DNA from: Lysobacterales bacterium UBA5700
Lineage (GTDB): Bacteria; Pseudomonadota; Gammaproteobacteria; Xanthomonadales; Xanthomonadaceae
Length of the DNA: 7,275 nucleotides
Assembly (NCBI GenBank): GCA_002420085.1
Contig: DIHI01000148.1
Span: forward strand, 1 to 7,275
Direction of reading: 5' to 3'
The notes beneath the pieces are model-generated. The model worked only from the letters and a program-made list of their open reading frames with translations. It was not told where the DNA came from and ran no database searches. A program made the translations under genes and the position numbers. Below are positions 1 to 6,301 of this stretch, piece after piece. Every line of letters starts with the position of its first letter. Within the stretch, counting starts at the first letter, position 1.

Positions 1-90
1 CATGTCGAACTGAGCCATGTCGAACTGAGCCATGTCGAGTCGAGCCGTGTCGAGCCAAGCCATCTCGAACTGAGCCGTGGCGAGCCGGGT
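1..90. repeat. Six tandem copies of a 15-bp unit
   Basis: Six contiguous 15-base units start at 1, 16, 31, 46, 61 and 76. Units 1 and 2 are identical (CATGTCGAACTGAGC); unit 5 differs from them by one base, and units 3, 4 and 6 are more diverged. The array probably continues left of the window edge. Because 15 is a multiple of three, every frame keeps its phase. In frame 1 the units read as a pentapeptide of the form (H/R)-x-E-x-(S/G) with no stop, in phase with the methyltransferase that follows. In frame 2 each intact unit gives ATG-TCG-AAC-TGA. Decay towards the right-hand unit is typical of a tandem array edge. There are no spacers, so it is not a CRISPR array. Whether it is intergenic or coding cannot be decided here. 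Confidence 0.9.
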
Positions 91-105
91 CTGGGTTCGC
101 TGGCT

Positions 106-900
106 GTGTTTGCGCGTTTCGTGGTGATCGAACTGCTGGCGGTCGTGTGCGTGCTGATGGCGGCTGCAATCTGGGTGGAATGGTTTGGGCGGCCAGCGCC
201 GGTGCCGGTGTTGGTGTCGATCTTCTCGCTCGCGGCGGTCGTCCTGTCGCAGCGCCTGGCGATGCCACCCTGGTGGTGGTCGATCGCTGCCCTGTTCGGG
301 CCGGCGGGGGTTCTGGCGCTCGGGCTGGCGGTGCCGGCCGGGCTGTGGTTGTCCGGGCTGCTGCTGATGCTGGTCGCCTTCGGTGCGCCGTTCGTCAGTC
401 GGGTGCCGCTGTACTTGAGCGGCCGCGCGGTCGCCACCGGGCTGGAGGCACTGCTGCCGAGCCGACCGGGTGCGCGGATCGTCGATCTCGGGGCCGGGGT
501 CGGCAGTCTGCTGGCGATGGCTGCGCGGCTGCGGCCAGAACTGCGCTGTGTCGGGGTCGAGTGGGCGCCCTTGCCCTGGCTGCTCGGACGGCTGCGCTGG
601 ATCGCGACCGGCCGCCCGATCGACTGGCGTTACGGCGATCTCTGGCGCCAGCCGCTGACGGACTGCGATCTGGTCTATGCCTATCTCTCGCCAGCGGCGA
701 TGCCGCGCCTGGCGGTCAAGGCGGCACGCGAAATGCCGGCCGGCAGCCGTCTGGTGAGCTACCGGTTCGCGATACCGGGGGTGCCGGCCGATCAGGTGCT
801 GCGGCTCGGCCCTGGCCGCACGGAGTGCCTGCACGTCTGGCAGATCGCGCCGGAGTCGGCCCTGGTGCAGGCGGTCCGGGGCAGGGTGTCGGGCGGCTGA
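106..900 (+). CDS. Membrane-anchored class I SAM-dependent methyltransferase (FAM173/ATPSCKMT-like)
   Basis: The product is predicted to transfer a methyl group from S-adenosylmethionine; the substrate is unknown. Residues 1-100 are strongly hydrophobic, with about four candidate membrane segments (roughly 5-23, 31-50, 58-80 and 80-97), followed by a soluble domain. SAM motif I is IVDLGAGVGS at 125-134, and the acidic ribose-binding position is E152 in VGVEW. GDLW at 177-180 and the late SYRFAIPG strand (218-225) recall the FAM173/ATP-synthase-c lysine methyltransferase family, which also joins an N-terminal membrane segment to a small Rossmann domain. The length is 264 aa from a GTG start at 106. 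This start is uncertain: no good ribosome-binding site precedes it, the frame is open to the window's left edge through the tandem repeats, and GTG 121 or ATG 157 are alternatives. The next gene lies 267 bp downstream, so it is probably transcribed separately. The methyltransferase fold is well supported; a protein-lysine substrate is only inference. Confidence 0.82.
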   Translation: MFARFVVIELLAVVCVLMAAAIWVEWFGRPAPVPVLVSIFSLAAVVLSQRLAMPPWWWSIAALFGPAGVLALGLAVPAGLWLSGLLLMLVAFGAPFVSRVPLYLSGRAVATGLEALLPSRPGARIVDLGAGVGSLLAMAARLRPELRCVGVEWAPLPWLLGRLRWIATGRPIDWRYGDLWRQPLTDCDLVYAYLSPAAMPRLAVKAAREMPAGSRLVSYRFAIPGVPADQVLRLGPGRTECLHVWQIAPESALVQAVRGRVSGG

Positions 901-918
901 TCGGACGGCTGATCGGAC
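895..918. repeat. 12-bp direct repeat across a stop codon
   Basis: GGCTGATCGGAC occurs twice in immediate succession, at 895-906 and 907-918. The first copy contains the TGA stop of the methyltransferase gene. It looks like a small slippage duplication at the 3' end of the gene; no function is proposed. Confidence 0.8.
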
Positions 919-964
919 GCGACCGGGTGCCTCCTGCGGCGGCGCGGGTCGGTTGCCGGAAGGC

Positions 965-1010
965 CGGTGGTCGCCGCGAGCTCGCCACCGACACGGTCGC
1001 TCGGGCGACC
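965..1010 (+). terminator. Two successive GC hairpins, possible terminator of the methyltransferase gene
   Basis: The first inverted repeat pairs CGGTGG (965-970) with CCACCG (985-990) around a 14-base loop. The second pairs GGTCGC (995-1000) with GCGACC (1005-1010) around a 4-base loop, TCGG. Both lie 65-110 bases past the methyltransferase stop. Neither is followed by a T tract, so intrinsic termination is only a possibility; in DNA this GC-rich, short inverted repeats also arise by chance. Confidence 0.3.
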
Positions 1011-1153
1011 TGCGGTCTCGATCTGCGATCTCGACAATATCCCGCTGGCCCCGGGAAGGTGTAACGTACTGGCGCCCGCGTCCTGCTGCGGGGGCGTGTC
1101 CCGGCTGCCGCCCCGGTGCCGGAACCATCTTCAGCCAGACCACCACCATAAAG

Positions 1154-1167
1154 AAGGAAGCCAAGCC
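1154..1167 (+). promoter_or_regulatory. Ribosome-binding site deciding the receptor start
   Basis: AAGGA at 1154-1158 lies nine bases before the GTG at 1168. This Shine-Dalgarno match, and the signal peptide that begins directly after it, select GTG 1168 over the in-frame ATG at 967. The ATG 967 start would put 67 unrelated, cysteine-containing residues in front of the secretion signal. Confidence 0.8.
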
Positions 1168-3567
1168 GTGAATCGTCCCATTTTCAGGCCCTTGCCGCTC
1201 AGCAGCGCGATCGCGCTGTCTCTGTCACTGTTCGCTGCCGCTCCGCACGCTCAGGCGCAAGGCGCCGAGGAAGAAGCCAGCAGCGATGCCGCCCGGCTCG
1301 ATCAGGTCCAGGTCGTCGGTTCCCGCCGGGTCGGCGGCAGCGAGACCCGGACCATGCTGCCGGTCGATGTCCTGCCGATGGACAAGGCGGCCAGTCAGGG
1401 TGGCCAGTTCGATCTGGCCCAGACCCTGCAATTCGTCTCGCCGTCGTTCAACTCGACCCGCCAGACCGGTGCCGATGGTGCCGATCTGATCGATTCGGCG
1501 GCGCTGCGCGGACTCGGTTCCGACCAGACCCTGGTGCTGCTCAATGGCAAGCGGCGGCATTCGGTGTCCCTGGTCAATCTGTTCGGTGCCCGCAATCGCG
1601 GCAATACCGGCACCGATTTCAACAGCATTCCAATGCTGGCGGTCGATCGGGTCGAGGTGCTGCGTGACGGTGCGGCGGCCCAGTACGGCTCGGATGCCAT
1701 CGCCGGGGTCATGAACATCGCACTGCGCAAGGACATCGGCTGCGAGGCGGTCGCCGGTTATGGCGAGTACACCCGTGGCGATGGCGAGAACTACCTCGGT
1801 TCCGGCTATTGCGGCTTCGGGGTTGGTGATGGCGGAGTGATCGCGCTGACCGCCGAGTACCTCGATCGCGGTCGTTCCAACCGCGCCACCGACGTCAATC
1901 CAACCCGGATCATCGGCGACAGCAAGATCGAGAACCTGACCTTCTTCGCCAATGGTGAGATTCCGGTCGGCGATGTCGCCCTGGCCTATTTCCATCTGGG
2001 TGTGCAGGACCGCGACGGCTCGTCGGCGGCGTTCGCGCGCGGCGGCATCGGTTCCGACGACATCCCCTCGCGCAATTCGGCGGCGATGTTCCCGGATGGC
2101 TTCGTGCCGTTCATCAATGGCGATATCGACGATCGCTCCGGCTCGGTCGGGCTGCGCTGGGACATCGGTGAATGGCGTGCCGATCTGTCCACCACCTACG
2201 GTTTCAATCGATTCCGGTTCCTGATTGACAACACCCTCAATGCCTCGATCGCCAACCGCGACCTGCTCAACGGCGGCCCCGGCGTCAGCGCGACCGCCTT
2301 CGATGCCGGTGGCTTCGATTTCCGCCAGAGCACCACCAACCTCGATTTCACCCGTTACTTCGACGGCGTCTTCAATGGCCTGAACGTCGCCTTCGGTGGT
2401 GAGTTCCGCGACGAGAACTACACCATCTTCGCGGGCGAGCCGGGTTCGTTCATCGATGCCGACGGCCCCGGCGGCGGCAATGCCGGCAGCCAGGGCTTCC
2501 CCGGCTTCCAACCGGTCGATGAGACCGATACCGATCGCCACAGTTGGGCCGGCTATCTCGATCTGGAAGCCGATCTGACCGATCGACTGCTGGTCGGCCT
2601 GGCCGGTCGCTTCGAGGATTACAGCGACTTCGGATCGACCGTCGATGGCAAGCTGTCGATCGGCTTCCAGGCCAGCGATACCCTGCTGCTGCGCGGTTCG
2701 GCCAGCACCGGCTTCCGGGCGCCCTCGCTCCAGCAGCGGCTGTTCTCCTCGACCTTCACCGATTTCGTCAGTGGCGAGCCGGTCGATGTCCTGTTGGCCC
2801 GCAATGGCGGTCCGGTGGCGGTCGCGGCCGGCATTCCCGAACTCGACGAGGAAACCTCGGTCAGCGCCAGCATCGGCTTTACCTGGCAGCCGGCCGACAA
2901 TCTGGCAATCACCCTCGATGCCTATCGCATCAAGATCGATGATCGGATCGTGCTGTCCGGTCGCTTCGACACCACCGACCCCAACATCGGTGCGATCCTG
3001 GAGGGTCTGGGTGTCGGTGAGGCGCAGTTCTTCGTCAATTCGATCGACACCCGCACCCGTGGCATCGATCTGACCATCGCCCACGACACCGCCCTCGGTG
3101 GCGGTCAGCTCAACACCTATCTGGCCTTCAATCTGTCCGACACCGAGGTTACCGACATCAATGCGCCGCCGTCGCTGATCGGTCGCGAGGATGTGCTGCT
3201 GGAAGACCGCGAGCGGCGCTTCATCGAGGAAGGCGGGCCGGGCTCGAAGGGGACGTTGACCTTCGACTACAGCCACGGCAAGTGGAATGCGGTGTGGCGG
3301 TTCATCTACTTCGGCAGCCAGACGCTCGGCACCTTCTCCGGTCCGCCCGAGCCGAACCTGGAGTTCGATCCGCGCCTGTCGGCGGATGTCAGCCTGACCT
3401 ACAGCTTCACCGACAACATCAAACTCACTGCCGGCGGCACCAACATCTTCGACCAGTTCCCCAGCCGGCAGAATCCGGACGAGACCGACAACGGCCACAT
3501 CTTCGAGAGCGTCCAGTTCGGCCTGAACGGCGCGGCCTGGTTCACGCGGCTGTGGGTCGGGTTCTGA
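1168..3567 (+). CDS. TonB-dependent outer-membrane receptor
   Basis: This is an outer-membrane beta-barrel that imports a ligand with energy from TonB-ExbB-ExbD; the ligand is unknown. It has 799 residues, a normal length for the family. A signal peptide occupies residues 1-30 (n-region with R3 and R7, hydrophobic core 11-25, AQA cleavage site near 28-30). LDQVQVVGSR at 44-53 is a plausible TonB box leading into the plug. The plug carries LRGLGSDQTLVLLNGKR and ends with VEVLRDGAAAQYGSDAIAGV (about 162-181), a hallmark of this superfamily. The rest is barrel, with alternating strands, STGFRAPSLQQ, TNIFDQFPSR near the end, and a C-terminal aromatic residue (WVGF). The only two cysteines of the protein, C192 and C215, lie close together after the plug and could form a disulfide. 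No sigma/anti-sigma pair, siderophore genes or inner-membrane transporter are adjacent, so iron, vitamin or sugar uptake cannot be told apart. Confidence 0.95.
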   Translation: MNRPIFRPLPLSSAIALSLSLFAAAPHAQAQGAEEEASSDAARLDQVQVVGSRRVGGSETRTMLPVDVLPMDKAASQGGQFDLAQTLQFVSPSFNSTRQTGADGADLIDSAALRGLGSDQTLVLLNGKRRHSVSLVNLFGARNRGNTGTDFNSIPMLAVDRVEVLRDGAAAQYGSDAIAGVMNIALRKDIGCEAVAGYGEYTRGDGENYLGSGYCGFGVGDGGVIALTAEYLDRGRSNRATDVNPTRIIGDSKIENLTFFANGEIPVGDVALAYFHLGVQDRDGSSAAFARGGIGSDDIPSRNSAAMFPDGFVPFINGDIDDRSGSVGLRWDIGEWRADLSTTYGFNRFRFLIDNTLNASIANRDLLNGGPGVSATAFDAGGFDFRQSTTNLDFTRYFDGVFNGLNVAFGGEFRDENYTIFAGEPGSFIDADGPGGGNAGSQGFPGFQPVDETDTDRHSWAGYLDLEADLTDRLLVGLAGRFEDYSDFGSTVDGKLSIGFQASDTLLLRGSASTGFRAPSLQQRLFSSTFTDFVSGEPVDVLLARNGGPVAVAAGIPELDEETSVSASIGFTWQPADNLAITLDAYRIKIDDRIVLSGRFDTTDPNIGAILEGLGVGEAQFFVNSIDTRTRGIDLTIAHDTALGGGQLNTYLAFNLSDTEVTDINAPPSLIGREDVLLEDRERRFIEEGGPGSKGTLTFDYSHGKWNAVWRFIYFGSQTLGTFSGPPEPNLEFDPRLSADVSLTYSFTDNIKLTAGGTNIFDQFPSRQNPDETDNGHIFESVQFGLNGAAWFTRLWVGF

Positions 3568-3582
3568 TCGAACCGGCGTCGG

Positions 3583-3614
3583 ACCGGTCGTCGTGAGCGT
3601 TCACGACGACCGGT
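3583..3614. terminator. Perfect 14-bp hairpin between convergent genes, probable bidirectional terminator
   Basis: ACCGGTCGTCGTGA at 3583-3596 is followed by the loop GCGT (3597-3600) and its exact reverse complement at 3601-3614. It sits in the 60-base gap between the receptor stop (3567) on the plus strand and the isomerase stop (3628) on the minus strand, where a symmetric stem could stop transcription from both sides. No T run follows on either strand, so it may act as a stability or Rho-associated structure rather than a classical intrinsic terminator. Confidence 0.75.
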
Positions 3615-3627
3615 GCCGGAGACGGTG

Positions 3628-4578
3628 TCAGGGCGCGGTGGCCTCGGCTCGACGCACCGGAATTGGTATGTTGCACACCTCGACCCGACCGACCGGGTCG
3701 AGGAACCACGGTTCGCGGCGGTGCCGGCGTGCTTCGATCAGGCGCTGGAAGGTCGGCGTGTCGGTGCGCAACACTTCGATCGGTTCGCGCTCGGCTACGG
3801 GCAGTTGCGCAGCCAACGTCAGCGAGCGGATCGGCACATGCCGGGCCGGATCGCTGTGGAAGCCGAGCGGTCCGTCGCCGCGCGGCAGCACCGAGAGATG
3901 TTCCATGCCCGACAGCACCCGGCCGGCCAGGGTGATGTTGCGATCAAGATGGCGCGGCGCGTGACCGATCACCACGTACAGGCCAGCGCCATTGCCGCTG
4001 TCGGCGGTATTGCCGCGCGAGACGCCGAGTGCGCCGTAGCAGTGCAGCAGCCAGGCACGCTGGCCGGTCGGGTCGCGTCCGACCGGGAAGCCGCCACTGA
4101 ACCCGACCTCGGGGGCGTACACGTCGCCATCGGTCAGTCGCGTGAACGACAGCCGCTCGGCTGAGCGATCGAATTCGCCCGGCAGGCTGGTCCTGGCATT
4201 ACCGAGCGGTCTGGCCAGGGCCGGGTCGTCGGCCTTCGGGTCGCCCCATTGCACGACGTAGTTGTCCTGCGCGCGCAGGATCACCAGGCCATCGAAATAG
4301 CCGGCGCGCACCAGGGTGCGGATGTTGGCGGCATGCAGGGGTGCGAAATCGGGCGCCAGTTCCAGGATCACCCGACCGCTGTCGAGATCGAGGTAGACGG
4401 TGTTTTCGGGATCGGGCCGGCGCCAGTCGGCGGCGGCCGCCTCGGCCAGCACCTGGGCCAGGGTCGGGCCGGGTGCGGGGCTCGGTTCGGCGGCGGGAGC
4501 CTGGGCGAGGGCCTGGGTGAAGGTGAGCAGGGTGGCCGAGCCGAGGACGACGGCGGCGAGGCGGCGGAGGATGGGCAT
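3628..4578 (-). CDS. Exported cyclophilin-type peptidylprolyl isomerase, divergent
   Basis: Predicted periplasmic foldase of the cyclophilin family, which catalyses cis-trans isomerisation of X-Pro bonds. It has 316 residues. A signal peptide covers about 1-27 (R5, R6, hydrophobic 7-20, AQA cleavage site), followed by an Ala/Pro-rich linker to about 50. The cyclophilin core begins at VYLDLDSGRVILELAPDFAP (61-80). YFDGLVILRAQ and YVVQWGDP match the family's FYDGxxFHRV and FMIQGGDP blocks, so R102 corresponds to the catalytic arginine and Q110 to the conserved glutamine. GLYVVIGHAPRHLD and LAGRVLSGME (199-226) match the later block. Differences: the usual FHR histidine is L101, SQFF is replaced by GLYV, the usual tryptophan by H210, and about 40 extra residues lie between GDP and GLYV. 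A C-terminal extension (about 260-316) is not part of a minimal cyclophilin. It starts 53 bp after srkA on the same strand, so cotranscription is likely. Family assignment is secure; activity is less so. Confidence 0.88.
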   Translation of the reverse strand: MPILRRLAAVVLGSATLLTFTQALAQAPAAEPSPAPGPTLAQVLAEAAAADWRRPDPENTVYLDLDSGRVILELAPDFAPLHAANIRTLVRAGYFDGLVILRAQDNYVVQWGDPKADDPALARPLGNARTSLPGEFDRSAERLSFTRLTDGDVYAPEVGFSGGFPVGRDPTGQRAWLLHCYGALGVSRGNTADSGNGAGLYVVIGHAPRHLDRNITLAGRVLSGMEHLSVLPRGDGPLGFHSDPARHVPIRSLTLAAQLPVAEREPIEVLRTDTPTFQRLIEARRHRREPWFLDPVGRVEVCNIPIPVRRAEATAP

Positions 4579-4631
4579 CGGAAGGGCTCGCTGGCGGCGG
4601 TGACGGCCAGCTTATCAGTCCCGCGCGCCGA

Positions 4632-5654
4632 TCAGTCACCCGATCCTTCACCGGTCAGGCTGGCCAGCAGTTCCTCGAACTGTGCCAGGAAGCCATCCCA
4701 GTGGCGCGCCTCGGCGAACCCGGGAAACGCGGCCGGGAAGGCCGGATCATGCCAGCGGTTGGCGATCCAGGCGTGGTGGCGCAGCAGGCGCACCGCCCGC
4801 AGCGGTTCGACCAGCAGGCGCTGGGCCGGGTCGATGTCAGCGAAGCGCGAATAGCCATCGAGCAGACAATGCCACTGGCGATCCTGGTCGTCACGGGCGC
4901 CGGACAGCAGCATCCAGAGATCCTGCACCGCCGGTCCAGTGCAGGCATCGTCGAAATCGACGAAGTGGGCGCTGTCATCGCACCACAGCAGGTTGCCAAG
5001 GTGGCAATCGCCATGCAGTCGGATCAGCGGCTGGGGGCCGACCTGATCCAGCCGCACGGCCAGGGCGTCGAGCAGTTCGGCAAGCCGATCATCGAATCGC
5101 GTCCGGTACTGACTCGGCAGCCAGCCGCCATTCACCAGCACATCGCCAGCGGCGCGGGCATCGGCGATCGGTGCCAGGGTCGGGCGGTGGATGAAGCGTC
5201 GCTGGCCGCCGATGGCATGGATGCGACCGAGCAGGGTGCCGAGCCGATGCAGGGTGTCGGGGTGGTCGGGTTCGGGTGCGCGTCCGCCGCGCACGGGGAA
5301 CAGTGCGAACCGAAAGCCCTGGTGGCGGTGCAGGCTGCCATCGGCCAGCACCAGTGGCGGCACGGTTGGCAACTCGGCCAGCGCCAGTTCGGCGGTGAAG
5401 GCGTGTTCCTCGATGATCGCCGCGTCGCTCCAGCGCTCGGGGCGGTAGAACTTGGCCACCAGCGGCGGCGCGTCCTCGATGCCGACCCGATAGACCCGAT
5501 TCTCGAAGCTGTTCAGCGCCAGCAGCCGGCCATCGCAGGCCAGGCCCAGCGCTTCGATCGCAGCCAGCACCAACTCGGGAGTGAGCGCGTCGTAGGGATG
5601 CTCGGCGTGCAACGGCCGGTCGGCGGGAGGGCTCGGGTGTGGTGCGGGTGACAT
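4632..5654 (-). CDS. srkA: Stress response kinase A (SrkA/YihE/RdoA family)
   Basis: Cytoplasmic serine/threonine kinase with an aminoglycoside-phosphotransferase-like fold; E. coli SrkA protects cells from stress-induced death. With the start at 5654 it has 340 residues (E. coli about 328). The similarity is extensive: LNSFENRVY (47-55) as the glycine-loop equivalent, VAKFYRPERW (66-75) with K68 as the ATP lysine, FIHRP, the catalytic loop HGDCHLGN (214-221) with D216 and N221, the metal-binding segment FVDFDDA (231-237), and GPAVQDLWML (240-249). An in-frame ATG at 5720 would add 22 Arg/Gly/Pro-rich residues with no counterpart in the family. Neither start has a strong ribosome-binding site, so the family-consistent one is chosen. 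It is divergent from padR (135 bp gap) and is followed closely by the isomerase gene. All kinase landmarks are present, so it is probably active. Confidence 0.95.
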   Translation of the reverse strand: MSPAPHPSPPADRPLHAEHPYDALTPELVLAAIEALGLACDGRLLALNSFENRVYRVGIEDAPPLVAKFYRPERWSDAAIIEEHAFTAELALAELPTVPPLVLADGSLHRHQGFRFALFPVRGGRAPEPDHPDTLHRLGTLLGRIHAIGGQRRFIHRPTLAPIADARAAGDVLVNGGWLPSQYRTRFDDRLAELLDALAVRLDQVGPQPLIRLHGDCHLGNLLWCDDSAHFVDFDDACTGPAVQDLWMLLSGARDDQDRQWHCLLDGYSRFADIDPAQRLLVEPLRAVRLLRHHAWIANRWHDPAFPAAFPGFAEARHWDGFLAQFEELLASLTGEGSGD

Positions 5655-5735
5655 GGCGCGATGGTAACCCGCTGGCCCGCGTCTACGTGGGTTGCCGGAC
5701 GGCCCGACAGACCGGGCCATAGGCCATCAGTTGGT

Positions 5736-5763
5736 TTGACTATGTCGAAGGTATGACTATCAT
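5736..5763 (+). promoter_or_regulatory. Sigma70-type promoter for the padR gene
   Basis: TTGACT at 5736-5741 (five of six matches to the -35 consensus) and TATCAT at 5758-5763 (five of six to the -10 consensus) are separated by 16 bp. They lie in the AT-richest stretch of the window, about 25 bases before the padR start codon at 5790. The heptamer TGACTAT occurs in both elements (5737-5743 and 5754-5760), a direct repeat with a 17-bp period. ATGACTATCAT (5753-5763) is a short interrupted palindrome over the -10 element. The last two are candidate operator sequences for autorepression by PadR. Confidence 0.6.
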
Positions 5764-5789
5764 TTAATTCACACTAGCGGACTACGACC

Positions 5790-6224
5790 ATGCTCGACCT
5801 CGATGATCCGATCCAACGCAAATTCCGCAAGGAACTCTCGACCGGTGTGGTCGCCCTGGTGCTGCTGGCAGTGGTCGCCGAGACCGGCGAGCCGCTGTAC
5901 GGCTACCAGATCGCCAAGCGGCTGGAGACCGGCGGCGGTCTGCTCGGCGGCAAGCTGAGTGCGCTCTACCCGGTGCTGCGCAACCTCGAAGCGGCCGGTC
6001 TGCTGGACAGCTTCGTCGAGCCATCGGCGAGCGGGCCACCCCGACGCTACTACCGCGCCACCGATGCCGGCCGCGCCGCCCTGATCGGTTGGATCGGCGC
6101 TTGGCGCGAAGCCCGCGACCTGGTCGATGGTCTGCTGCCGGGCCGTTCACCGGAGCATCGTTCGAGGACGGCGACCGACCCCGCCGATCCTCCGGACGGC
6201 CCGTCTGCCGATTCGTCGGCCTGA
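5790..6224 (+). CDS. PadR-family transcriptional regulator
   Basis: Small DNA-binding repressor, 144 residues, of the PadR family; members act as dimers and often repress their own operon. Residues 10-31 form the first helix (KFRKELSTGVVALVLLAVVA). LYGYQIAKRLE (36-46) is the first helix of the winged helix-turn-helix; GGKLSALYPVLRNLEAAGLL (53-72) holds the recognition helix in the characteristic LYPxLxxLExxG form; the wing is RRYYRATDAGRAAL (85-98). After a short helix to about 115, the tail (118-144) is rich in Pro, Asp and Ser and probably disordered; it replaces the longer dimerising helix of PadR-s1 proteins. The start is the only ATG fitting the domain, with a weak ribosome-binding site. 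A HAAS-type membrane protein gene follows 77 bp downstream, the usual partner of this regulator class. The effector is unknown. Confidence 0.92.
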   Translation: MLDLDDPIQRKFRKELSTGVVALVLLAVVAETGEPLYGYQIAKRLETGGGLLGGKLSALYPVLRNLEAAGLLDSFVEPSASGPPRRYYRATDAGRAALIGWIGAWREARDLVDGLLPGRSPEHRSRTATDPADPPDGPSADSSA

Positions 6225-6301
6225 TCACCGGTGAACCTCCTGGCCACCGATCGCCACCGACCGCCCCACACATCGCCCGCTCATCCGATGGAGCCCACGC
6301 A
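6225..6301 (+). promoter_or_regulatory. padR-HAAS intergenic leader with a palindrome and a ribosome-binding site
   Basis: This 77-bp gap starts with the 10-bp palindrome TCACCGGTGA (6225-6234), directly after the padR stop codon. It holds two tandem 10-mers, GCCACCGATC and GCCACCGACC (6243-6262). GGAG at 6290-6293, eight bases before ATG 6302, is a good Shine-Dalgarno site and supports that start. No convincing promoter is visible, so the two genes are likely cotranscribed. A role of the palindrome as an operator is a guess. Confidence 0.5.

Noticed and set aside
1..90. A CRISPR array
   Set aside because: The units are only 15 bp, contiguous and without spacers.
147..1064. A 305-codon frame overlapping the methyltransferase
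   Set aside because: Its composition is dominated by Gly, Ala and Arg, as expected from a shifted frame in GC-rich DNA, while the 106-900 frame has membrane segments and SAM motifs.
967..1167. An N-terminal extension of the receptor from ATG 967
   Set aside because: It would bury the signal peptide behind 67 residues; the ribosome-binding site at 1154-1158 points to GTG 1168.
1040..1167. A cobalamin riboswitch or Fur box upstream of the receptor
   Set aside because: I looked for the conserved cobalamin-box and Fur-box sequences and found neither; the GC stems here do not follow the riboswitch order.
1225..3498. A 757-codon open frame on the minus strand, antisense to the receptor
   Set aside because: The translation is low-complexity, rich in Ile, Gly, Ala, Glu and Gln, with no domain or motif. 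It is what codon bias in a GC-rich gene gives on the opposite strand; the plus-strand receptor explains the region.
3613..4164. A 183-codon plus-strand open frame opposite the isomerase
   Set aside because: It overlaps the cyclophilin core on the other strand, lacks motifs, and begins at the far side of the terminator hairpin; a shadow.
4590..4611. A hairpin (GCTGGC / GCCAGC) between srkA and the isomerase gene, as a terminator
   Set aside because: The stem is only 6 bp with a 10-base loop and no T tract on the minus strand; too weak to argue against cotranscription.
4701..5651. A 316-codon plus-strand open frame opposite srkA
   Set aside because: It has no recognisable motif and lies over a gene with full kinase motifs on the other strand; a shadow.
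6089..6301. An upstream start for the HAAS protein at ATG 6089
   Set aside because: It lies inside padR, adds an Arg/Pro/Gly-rich segment with no domain, and the GGAG at 6290-6293 fits ATG 6302.
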